The position numbers and the translations under genes are program-made. Source: Panicum virgatum (taxonomy: Eukaryota; Streptophyta; Magnoliopsida; Poales; Poaceae). Taken from it: DNA of 64,000 nt. The notes beneath the pieces are model-generated. The model did not search any database. It saw only the letters and a list, made by a program, of their open reading frames with translations, and was not told the DNA's origin. Location: positions 23,287,238-23,351,237 of the forward strand of contig NC_053149.1 in assembly GCF_016808335.1 (NCBI RefSeq), given 5' to 3'. Shown piece after piece: positions 45,599-55,199 of the stretch; position 1 is the stretch's first letter; each line of letters starts with the position of its first letter.

Positions 45599-46616
45599 GG
45601 TACCGTTTGGATGTATATATTGGAGCTTGGAATTCGGAATTGGCATTGGGGCACCTCAATTCCGCTGTTTGGATGGCCTAGGTATTGCTGGCTGGGCATT
45701 CGCTCCAATGCCAAACGGTATTTGGCTTCACGGGACACCTCCTCCCGCAATGTCCCGCCTCCGAGCTCCGTATTGGGCGGAATCGCCCTCCCCACTCCCG
45801 CAGCTCTCTCCCCTAGCTCTCTCTCTCTCTCGCATCTCCACCGCCCTCCGGCGTGCAGCTCGACCGGAGGGGGCGCGGCGGCTCCGGCGGAGAAGGTCGG
45901 GCACGGACGCTCCGGCGGAGAAGGAAGAGCACGGCGGCTCCGGCAGAGAAGGACGGTCGCGGCTCCGCCCCGAGCTCCCCACGGCGCCATCGAGCTTCGC
46001 CTGCCATGGACGCCGCCGTCGAGCTTCGCCCGCCATGGATGCCGCCGTCGAGCTCCCCCCACGGTCAATCTCCCACCCGGCCGGCGCTCCCTTATTTCTT
46101 GCGGCCGGGCGCCCCTTCTCGCGACCGGCGCCCCCTTCTTCCTCGCGACTGGCGCCCCCTTCTTCCTCGCGGCCGGCGACCAGATCCCCTTCATCCTCAC
46201 GGCCGGCACTCCCTCCTCCTCCTACTCATCTTCCTCGCGGCCGGCGCCCCTCCTCCGCCGCCTCCGCTCCTTCCCCCCTGTGTCCCTCCGCCGCGAGCTC
46301 CGCCGCCCCGAGGTCCGCCCCTCCGCCGCACCACTCCTCCCCTGCGCCCCTCCGCCGCAATCTGGAGGTCTAGACCAGTGCCGCGACCTTCTCTGACATG
46401 GCTAGGGTGGAGAGGATGAGAATGTCAATTCCCAATTTCTTGACATGCGCATCCAAACATGAATTGGCATTTGCTACTTCGTTGGATTCCAACCGCCAAT
46501 TCCATCTACACCCAAACAGCAGATTTGATATTATAACCCATTTCCAATACTAGTCTGCTTTGGTATTGGTACATAATTCAATTCCAGCTGCTCAATATCT
46601 ACATCCAAACGGAGCC
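45599..46616. mobile_element. Non-autonomous PIF/Harbinger-like element
   Basis: Flanked by 3-bp repeats TTA (45596-45598 and 46617-46619), the target type of PIF/Harbinger. Ends GGTACCGTTTGGATGT and ACATCCAAACGGAGCC: inverted repeats of about 35 bp, imperfect. No transposase. The GC-rich centre (45740-46370) is made of short degenerate repeats. Absent from the LTR at 26812-28087, so it inserted after the tandem duplication. Confidence 0.85.
45855..46060. repeat. Degenerate GC-rich tandem repeats in the Harbinger-like element
   Basis: About three to four units containing GGCTCCGGCGGAGAAGG (45875-45945), then two to three units of about 33 bp containing GTCGAGCTTCGCC/GCCATGGA (45985-46050). 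Open frames in several directions here reflect GC-rich repetition, not a gene; a captured exon fragment is possible. Confidence 0.6.
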
Positions 46617-46867
46617 TTACACACATTCTAGAATATCACCTGTGGAATTCGTTAGTAAATAAATCTATTCTTGCATTTATTCCATATTTTAGCCCCTTTT
46701 TGTGCAGGAGTTGATGGTCAAAATTGGTCGTTAGTGACCGTCAACACCAACTTTGTGTAGCAAGTTGATGACGAGACCCTAGCTAGGTACCATACCCCGA
46801 ATTGTCGACTGGTCTTAGGGCGTTGGATATGACGATAGTTGTGGGTCATGTCATCCACACATATCAT

Positions 46868-47660
46868 GGCCTTATTTAGTTACTCCCAAATTCCTGAAAA
46901 ATGCACTATGCAAAAAGAAGATTTCCCGTCACATCAAACTTGCGGTACATGCGTGATGTACTAAATATAGACGAAATAAAAAACTAATTGCATAGTTTGC
47001 TTTAACTTTGCGAGACGAATCTTTTGAGTCTAATTAATCAAGGAAAAAGTCTAAATTACTCCCCTCAACTATTGTCAAATTCCGCATTACCGCCTAAACT
47101 ATAACTTAGTTCAATTTACCCCCTAAACTATGCCAGTTAGTTCAAATTACCCCCTAATACAATTTTTCTTTTTCATTTCTCTATATGTAGATGGAGTTTT
47201 AAGTTGAAATTTTACAGGATGGTAGTACACATCATAACAAATGTCAGAAAAATACATCATAATTTTTTATCATAATTTTGATAGGTTAGGATATTTAATA
47301 ATAAATTAATTATTGGAGTTCAATACTATATGAAAAACAATGATGAAAAATTATATAAAAATTGTTCAATATGCACTGTGATGTACACTACTACCTTGCA
47401 AAATTTGAAATTAAAATTCAACTTGTGTAGTGAGAAACAAAAAAGACAAATTGTATTAAGGGGTGAAATGAACCAACTGGCATAGTTTAGGAGGTAAATT
47501 GAACCAAGTTATAGTTTAGGGGGTTATCCAGACTTTGCCTATAGTTGAGGGGAGTAATTTAGACTTTTCCATTAAGGAATGTTTGGACAACAATTCACAA
47601 ATACAAACGAAATGCTATAGGAATTCTGGCGCCCCCCAACTTTGGGAACTAAACAAGGCC
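46868..47660. mobile_element. MITE with GGCCTTATTTAGTT ends (with inner MITE 47044-47578)
   Basis: Unit II copy of 28209-29000, including the nested foldback element. One end-repeat change (GGCCTTATTTAG). Upstream region of MEG3. Confidence 0.75.
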
Positions 47661-47977
47661 GCAAAATTCCATGTGAGGATCCAATAGTGAGTGATCAATT
47701 GATTGTATCCTAACACTGTTTGGCCATCATACGCCATCGATTAAGATAATTTCTAAATTTACAAGAGATACCTAAGTTAGAACCAGTCAATTTGGCTGGC
47801 ATTTATAATGGCTGGGATAAGAGAATAGGAAACTAATTAAGCCAATAAAGATTAGCTAACATTGGTTCTAAAAATTTATGGATTAATATATGGCCTAAAG
47901 GCTGTCTTTACATATCAATATATTTTTAATTTATCCATCACTAGGCTTGTTGGCGGTGATCAATTTTTCCTAATTAC

Positions 47978-47983
47978 CATGCA
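47978..47983 (+). promoter_or_regulatory. RY-type motif upstream of MEG3
   Basis: CATGCA, 117 bp before the MEG3 ATG, in the same context as 29317. Confidence 0.35.
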
Positions 47984-48006
47984 TCCAAAGAGGAGTCCTT
48001 TTTCCC

Positions 48007-48015
48007 TATATATAT
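48007..48015 (+). promoter_or_regulatory. TATA box of MEG3
   Basis: TATATATAT 80-88 bp before the ATG at 48095; same as in MEG2. Confidence 0.65.
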
Positions 48016-48094
48016 GAGCAATGTATGGGTCAATACATCTCAATCCAGCAGAACACATCTCCCTAAAACATATAAGTGTCTTGTTCCTTACAGC

Positions 48095-48622
48095 ATGGAG
48101 GGACACAAAATGCAGAATGGCACACTAGTACTGCTTTCACTGCTGGTCCTTGGGTGCTTTTCCATTCATGTGACACGTAAGTGAAATAAATCAAAATGCT
48201 TTTCCTCCATTATTTCCTCAAAACTAATTAGTATCTTTAGAGTAGCTGATATTTTTCCTGCACAATTAAATATACAAATTGCTGAAGCCCTCTATGTTTG
48301 ATCTCTCAGTTGTAATTAAGATCAACTAAACGAGCGCCCTCTATAATTATCGACTTCCATAACATTGATTTTATGCTTATTATAGAGATGTTTCTGTGCT
48401 TTGTGTATGTAATTTATCATATTCACATTACATGCTTGAAAAATAGGTGGAACAGTGATGGATGAAATGAGTACCGAGAAGGATGTTATACCAAAAACTC
48501 CGACGTGCTACCATGTTGACGATCTCTGCAAACTATTCAATCATGATTTTTGCTGGTGCTGCCTAGGGGGTAAATGCTATACTACACAAAGTGAATGTAA
48601 AGCAAATTGTCATGAGAAATGA
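48095..48622 (+). CDS. MEG/ESF1-like secreted cysteine-rich peptide, copy 3
   Basis: Exons 48095-48176 and 48447-48622, 270-bp intron with intact GT and AG; 85 residues. Exon 1 (signal peptide) is identical to copy 2. Exon 2 keeps all eight Cys and the FCWCCLGGKCYTTQSEC core; relative to copy 2 it has four base changes, all altering residues (Asn to Thr, Ala to Val, Asn to Lys, Arg to Gln), none silent. Two of these lie in the loops flanking the sixth Cys. AATAAA at 48685. Function as for copy 2: predicted apoplastic peptide, probably seed or reproductive tissue by family. Lies between the Athila-type element upstream and Tat copy C3 downstream; promoter proximal sequence is conserved with copy 2, but the distal neighbour is a full element rather than a solo LTR, so epigenetic state could differ (inference). 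Confidence 0.85.
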
Positions 48623-49764
48623 ATTATTAAATGTCCAAATAATGCAATTACTATGTGAAGAGCGAGCTGCAAAAGAACAATGGGAATAAAATGATTAGAC
48701 TCCATTTCTCAATCGTTTCTTGTATTGGCGCATATATCTTTCAGTCTTTTTTTTTATTTTAGTTTTCAGTCTTGTTTTTGTTATTTTCTTTTAGTTTTAG
48801 TTAAATGATTTATTAGTTTTCTTCAATGTTTTTTTTCCAGTTTTCAGTTAAGTTATATATCTTTTATCCATTATTTAGTTTCAGTTTTCAGTCAACTTTT
48901 TTTTAGTTTCCATTAGGTTTGAATGCCTTTCTTGTGTCTCCCTGATGAGCAGACCCACTCGTCATCTTCTTTCTCCTTCCCCTATCTCTCACCGACACGC
49001 GTGACGGGCCGGGGCTGCGTCTGGGGGGCGGAGCTCCTGCACGCCGGTCGGGGCTTGCCCGCCTGGGCACGGCGGCGTTGACCTTCACTGACCGTCGTTC
49101 CTTCCCGAGCAGAGCAGAGGCCCACGATGGAGTAGAGGTCCGGCACAGTGGTGGAGCTGCCATTCGCTCGTGGAGCCATGCCGGATTCGGGCTAGATGCG
49201 GGATTCTGCCTCGCCGGAGCCGGGTACAGGGCTCGCACGTGACGCCACGGCGCATCAGCACCTACCGTGGCCAAGCATGGTCGAGGCTACGAGGTTCGTC
49301 ACGCTGGGGCGGGATGCATGCTCGCACAGGCCGCTGGGGACGCGCTTGCGCCGTTGGAGCCGCGTGGGCTGCCGGGCAGGGGCCTCGCGCGCTCTGGCTA
49401 TCAGGGATCGAAAAGGAGTGCCGCCTAACCCGGAGGAGAAGCAGACGGCGGCGGAGTGGAGTGTCCCGCGGAGGGTGCCCATAGAGCACGACGGGCAATC
49501 CAACATACCAATCATTAATAACCAGACTAAAATCCAACATTTCAATCCACATATGCACGAGAGGTTGAGAGGCAAAAACTCACCAAAGCAGAGCATGCGT
49601 AGGTAAAGGGTGTTAAGTATTTCTAGCCATGGTTCAACATAGTATTTCCTGATAATATGCGTCGGTAAAGGGTCAGCAAACCAATCACAACCATGCTGAA
49701 CCGCGGCTAGAAATTTCTTAGTTACCATAATTATGAGAAAAAACAAGCGTACGGGCTGAAGGAG
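48623..49764. other. MEG3 downstream flank, no supported gene
   Basis: Same structure as 29962-31100: T-rich TTTTAGTTTTCAG repeats (48740-48905), a GC-rich block (48950-49480), a 163-codon minus-strand frame (49255-49746) without recognisable domain, and AGGAG before the Tat LTR. Confidence 0.5.
49619..49714. repeat. Inverted repeat (foldback), copy 3
   Basis: Third copy; the left arm has three changes (ATTTCTAGCCATGGTTCAAC) that are not matched in the right arm. Confidence 0.6.
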
Positions 49765-50283
49765 TGTTGGCAGCCAAAATTGGCAATGCCGAAGGCCGAC
49801 CGGTCAGACCGGCCGACCGGTCTGACTGGTCTGGTCCTGTGTAATCCGAATCAAGATAGATTTGATTTGTAGAGTCCGTTTGTAACCCGATTTGGAAGGG
49901 GTACGTCTTCCCCGGCCTATAAATCAGGGTAAGAGTTTTTATTCGGCTAGGTCTTTCTACCCAATCGAATCAATAAAATTATAATTTTCCTATTTTTCTC
50001 CAAACTTTAGCTCTTCCAACCTCGTGCTGTTCTTTGCTCGTCTCGACGGTGTTCATGGGCGTCTTGAGTGGCCTGCCGACCTCAAGACAACCCTAGATCT
50101 TTGAGCTCTGACGGGGTCCCTCCCGAGCTTGAGGTTCTAGGTCTTCGCGAAGCTCTCTGCGCCCAACCGGTCTGATCGGTTGGCGCGACCAATCTGACCG
50201 GTCGCCAGGGGACTTCGTCCGGTTGCGATCATTGCGATCCTGGGCATTCTAGCACTTATGTGTTGGCTAATCTTGCACCAACA
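49765..50283 (+). mobile_element. 5' LTR of Tat element C3
   Basis: 519 bp, TGTTGGCAGCC...TTGCACCAACA, same subtype as C2; about 17 bp longer because of an extra GACCGGTC-type unit near 49798-49825. Confidence 0.9.
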
Positions 50284-50290
50284 TACTTTT

Positions 50291-50308
50291 TGGCGACTCC
50301 GCTGGGGA
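50291..50308 (+). other. Primer-binding site of Tat element C3
   Basis: TGGCGACTCCGCTGGGGA after the LTR end, the less decayed form of the C2 site. Confidence 0.75.
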
Positions 50309-50331
50309 AAGATTTGAGTTCATCGGGCGCA

Positions 50332-53035
50332 ATGGCCGGTGAGAAGGTTGATCCCAAGGTAGATGCTACTCCCATCGACATTAAGTACGGAGACATACCT
50401 GAGGAGACGCGCAAGCAATTCGAGGCTACGTGCTAGAAGGACCAAGAAGATGCCAAGAATAGATTGAATGCATGCTTCGGGAAGACTCAGCAGGGCGTGT
50501 TCAAGAAGGACTTCAAGATGCCTACATTCACACTGCCACCGAACCCATCTACTACGGCTACGGCTGCTGTTCCATCTGCTTCCACTCCAAGCGAGGTAAG
50601 TTTCACCTTCGATTCTATTAAGCAGTTTGCTGATGCCTTTTTGAGTCGATTTGAGCAATCACAAAAGTTTACACAAGATATACTTATCGACTTGAGTATG
50701 CAAAACAAGGGGAAGAAAACTGTTAATGATAATTCCAATTTTTCCACTAATCCTAGTCTTTCAGCCACACTGTCGGATAATTATTAGTATGGTATGCCGC
50801 CGAATTACTTCACGGGACTGACGCCCCCGCCGGGCTTAGTTCGGCCATCCAGGGCCGAACCGGTTAGATCGGTCGCCCCGACCGGTCAGACTGGTGCCCC
50901 GGCGGGTGGACCGGTCAGACCGGTCACCCAGACTGGTTAGACCGGTGCCATGGTGCTCGGTTCTGCGTCACAGCTACAGATCACTCCTTCTCTTGTTTCG
51001 GCTGATTATAGCCTAGAGCGAGAGTTGGCAGATTTTGTGCTGCCGTATACAACGAAGTCATACGGTGAACCCCCTTTTCCTCCACCGTTGCCCAAGGATG
51101 TTTGGGACGATTGGCTTAGGGCTAATCTACAGTATGCCACACAAACGATGTCCACTACTGATCCTATGACACATCATTTTGGTCAAGCGTCTACGGGTAA
51201 CTATGAAGCCGATCTTGCTAGGATGAAAGAGGATCTGGCCGATATGTTTAAAGAAAAATTTGGCTTTGTTGCGAGTAGGAGTCGGCTATATCGTAGGCCG
51301 TACGTTGATGCTTTTGATTTGATTCTTTACCCCATTGGTTGGCGTGTTCCCGATTTTATCAAGTTTAGCGGTGATGATAACCGATCTACTTGGGAGCATA
51401 TTGGCCAATATATCGCTCAACTTGGAGAAGTCGGTTCTAGCAAGTCTTTGTGCGTTCGCATGTTTTCGTTATCTTTGACTGGAATGGCTTTCTCTTGGTT
51501 TTCGTCATTAGCTTCTAACTCGAATCGTTCTTGAGACGAATTAAAACAGAAGTTGATCTCTATTATAATGGAGATAACGAAACTAAGTTGACAGATTTAA
51601 CATCTGTTAGACAGGGTAGAGACGAGTCTATCTAGGAGTATTTTAAGAAGCTTAAAGATATTAAGAACCGGTGCTTTAATTTGTCACTTTCTGAAAAAGA
51701 TTTGGTTGATTTGGCTCTTGCGGGTTTACGTTCTAGCTATAGAGAGAAGCTTGATGGTTTGTGTTTTTATTCTATAAATCAGCTTCAAGCTAAGGCTTTG
51801 AGTCAAGAAACAAGATTTCAAAAAGAGAAAGATACCTACAAGTCCCATCGTTCAAACACTCATGTTGTTAAATATGATTCCGATTCATCGGACGATGAGG
51901 ATAAAGAGGCATATGCTGCTGAGTTCGTTTGGCCCGCCTTGGCCAAACCATCTACTTGTACATCTCTCAAGCCGACTCAAAAGAATCGGCAAGAGGAGAT
52001 GAAGTTTACTTTTGATGTGTCCAAGTGCGATCGTATATTTGATGAGCTATTACGACTCGGGCATTTAAAGATTACTCATGTTATACCACCGCTTGAGGAG
52101 CTAAAGCGGTGCTTATTGCAAATTTCATAATTCTTCATCTGATGCGACTAATGATGGTAATTTATTTCGTCGACAGGTGCAATCAGCCATAAATGAAGGA
52201 CGATTGGCCTTTCCGGAGATGAAGATAGATAAAGCTCTGTTCCCGGTTCATACCATTGATCTTAACAATGCAAAGGTGCTGATTCGGCCGGATCAAGCCG
52301 AAGGGGCAAAGGGCAAGAATGTGATCATTGATGATGACAGACCGTTGACTGTTGATAACAAGATTCCAGCCAGGGAGGTGATTCAGGAGTTGGGAAGAAG
52401 AATCTGAGAATCATACTAAAGCCTCGCACGCTCGGAGGGCAAGAGGTTTCTTCTTCAGGCGACCGGTCTGCTGTTCAGCCGAGGCCGGTCAGACCGGTTC
52501 CTCCGATCAGTCAGACCGGTTTTGACGACCGGTTAAACTGCCCTGGTGGTCAGCCCCGGACATTCAAGCCAAAGCGTCTGGAAGTGGGTACATGGAAGAA
52601 TAATCAGCCAAAGGTGCAGGGCAAGCTTTTAAACCAGAAGCCTACCTTAGGTCAACTGTTGAACAAGTACTCAAAGGCCGCTCGAAACGATCGGCCCCTA
52701 AAAAAGAGACCAAGGTCACCTCTGTGTCAATGCGCCCCATCATCTCCTAGGGGAGAATCAAGCAAGTGCAGGGGTGATGTGGTTACCTTGTTCCCTCCTC
52801 AGCAGATGCAGCCGATGTACGCTGCAATGCCATGGGCTCCACCGGCATCGGATTCTCGGTTTCCCGCATGGGAGAATGGGGGGTTTTGGATGCAATGTTA
52901 TCCGAAGCCGTGTCCACCAGACTTCCATGGGGAGGGAAGCTCCAGAGGACCTGTGTTTGACAGGTTGAAGCAGCCGGTTCACGACCGATTGGGTCAGCAC
53001 CAATCTGGTCAGGGGCAGTACCCCGGACCGGTCAG
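50332..53035 (+). pseudogene. gag: gag region of Tat element C3, truncated
   Basis: ATG at 50332, stop TAG at 50434-50436, readable again from 50464 to the TAG at 50785-50787 shared with C2. Gag core at 50950-51534 ends at a TGA; the next block (51681-52130) holds SEKDLVDLALAGLRSSYREK. Then 52177-52407 and 52584-53035 match C2. No protease or RT. Fused at about 53036 to the Athila LTR fragment exactly as C2 is, so the truncation predates the duplication. Confidence 0.87.
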
Positions 53036-53040
53036 CACCA

Positions 53041-53556
53041 ATATGTGTGTTCATTCCTCTACCCCTCCCCTTGTATTTATAGGAGGGAGCCACCCTGAGT
53101 TCGCAGCTCATCTCTGCAGAACCGACTTAAGCAAGCAACAGGGAGGCGCCATGTGGCAAAGTTGAGGCGGTGGGGCCCATGGGCCTGGTCGGCCGACCAG
53201 TAGGTCGGCCGTCCTGGCAGTGGCCCCACCGACCTTCCCCTTTGGTCCACGTGTTCCTTCCTGGGCCCACTTGTCATTGGCACGGGTATGGGCTATTGTA
53301 CTGTTGGTTTCTTGCTCTGGTGGGCCGTCTATTCCACATTCTGACACGTGTCGCATCCTGATTTGCTGGAGCGTTATGTCCTGGATTAAACCACTCCATT
53401 ATACTACAACATCAGCTGGAAATCATCTGCACATATTCTAGAACATCACCTATGGAATTCATTAGTAAATAAATCTATCATAGCATTTATTCCACATTTT
53501 AACCCCATTTTGTGCAGCAGTTGACGGTCAAAATTGGTCGTTAGTGACCGTCAACA
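53041..53556 (-). mobile_element. Truncated left LTR of the Athila-type element, unit III
   Basis: ATATGTGTGTTCATTCC...GACCGTCAACA; same break as 34356-34855, followed by the polypurine tract at 53557-53570. Confidence 0.88.
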
Positions 53557-54910
53557 AGATCCCCCCACACTTGGCCCTTTGCTCGTCCTGAGTAAAGGTC
53601 AGGATTGAGGTGAGCTGGTAGCTTCTTGATAGAATATCCTCCACAAAAGTTATTTCATACCTTGCTCTTGCTTGCGAACTTGAATGTGTCTATCATGATA
53701 TCTTGAGTTGTTGAAGAACGGAATGATCTCAGCTTCAAGTGTCATCCTGTCATGTTGCCAGACTTGGGAAATTTTGAAAAATATTTTTATAAAATTGTTC
53801 ATGGTCTTACTCTCCTCCATGGGCTCTCAGAGTCGCTCATAACTTCTTCCCAGCACTCATCCCTATTTCACCTCACTGGTTTTGATGGTATATGTGGAGT
53901 CTCGGTGGATGAGGTAGAATGTCGTCTGCTTGGCCCAAATCTATTGCAAGATCAAAAATTGGATCCACAGGTGCATAATCATGTTTACGACTGGTCAGGT
54001 TAGTGCACAGATAAATACATGCTCGTTTTCATGTCTGATTTTATTGCTGGGTCATGCTTCTTTGGCATGCCATCTTTTCTCTCTCTCTTTTTTTGGGTCA
54101 TGCTTCTTTGGCATGCCATCTTTTCATCTCTCTTTCTCTCTCTTTTTTTTCGAATAAACATCGTCAAACAGTATTTAAGGAGCACATGATTCATCTGAAC
54201 ATAAAACCTAAAATCAAGTGCATAAAAAGAGCAGAACCATGATGGGTCACAAAATTTGATAAAGCTCAATCATGTAGCCAAGAGACATAGCATGGAATTT
54301 TTATATGGCTCTGGTGGCATGGTGGATAAAGAGATAAGACCAAGAACTTAGTTTTCGTTTTTATAAATAAAATCCCAGACTGGTCAACATGAAAGATACA
54401 AACAACTTTAAACCAGTCATATCACATTAGTCAACAACTAAGTATTATGGGTCCTACAAAATATGGTTCACAAACTTAAGCAGAGCATGAAAAACATTTA
54501 TGCAAAGGCATCTATCAAGAGCTCTTATTTAGCACATTTCTTAAATAGGTTCAAGATTTGAAAATATATGCTCATGTTTAGAAACGCTAAAGGGAGGAAT
54601 CAAGTGAGATAGTGCAAACTCATGAGTCGGAGCGGGAGGTGCGCGTGACGTGTAAATGTGATCGTGGACATCTAGCGTCATGGGATCTCCCCCCACACTT
54701 GTTTTCGACCAGCTCTTCGATCATAGACAAAATAAACCAAATATAAAAGATAATGGGGCTCTACCGGCATTAACACCGGGGAGTCAAAGATCACAAATCT
54801 GAATGAAATAAAGACTGGGACGCGACTAAACTGACCTAAACCTAAACGACTCGATTATGACTAGCGCCCAACTAAACCTATGATAACGAGAGGGGTCTTA
54901 TCTAAGATCC
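53557..54910 (-). other. Polypurine tract and 3' untranslated region, Athila-type element, unit III
   Basis: GTGTGGGGGGATCT (minus strand) next to the LTR, then 1.3 kb like 34870-36208, with the CATGCTTCTTTGGCATGCCA repeat near 54053 and 54099 and the second tract at 54686-54698. No ORF supported. Confidence 0.65.
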
Positions 54911-55199
54911 CTACTCAAAGTCTTGGATCCCTAGTGCCTTTTTTAGGCGATCCATCCTCTCATCAAGAAATTCGAGGTAAAGATCGAGGTCCCCTTGCAA
55001 CTCTCTGACCTCCTCTCTTAGCCTCTGCTGAGATGTGTCCAATCTAACATTTGCCATATGAGCTTTTGTAAGCTCATTGGAAAGTACCCTCATCTCAGAC
55101 TTGTCTTGATAGTCTTCTGCTCTGGCCGGCGGTCTCACTCCAAAGATGGTGAGGCGTGGTTGGAGCGGCGGCTCATCAGGAGATATCTTGTTGCGCCGA
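54911..55199 (-). pseudogene. Third ORF of the Athila-type element, unit III, C-terminal part
   Basis: Reads CNKISPDEPPLQPRLTIFGV, then the predicted coiled coil (LTKAHMANVRLDTSQQRLRE) to RMDRLKKALGIQDFE and a stop at 54911. Interrupted at 55199 by the element at 55200-62144; the N-terminal part is at 62145-62588. GCCGA at 55195-55199 is the target-site repeat. Confidence 0.75.

Larger units (their letters stand above)
44450..46746 (-). mobile_element. Right (5') LTR of the Athila-type element, unit II
   Basis: TGTTGGAATTTTG...GACCGTCAACA followed by CCAAC (46747-46751). About 1.27 kb without the 1018-bp Harbinger-like element at 45599-46616. Near-identical to the solo LTR at 26812-28087 and same right flank, so same ancestral insertion. 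Confidence 0.9.

Noticed and set aside
17890..49714. The 96-bp foldback as a microRNA precursor
   Set aside because: Arm changes between the three copies destroy pairing instead of compensating, and no known miRNA seed is recognised; an ordinary inverted repeat is enough.
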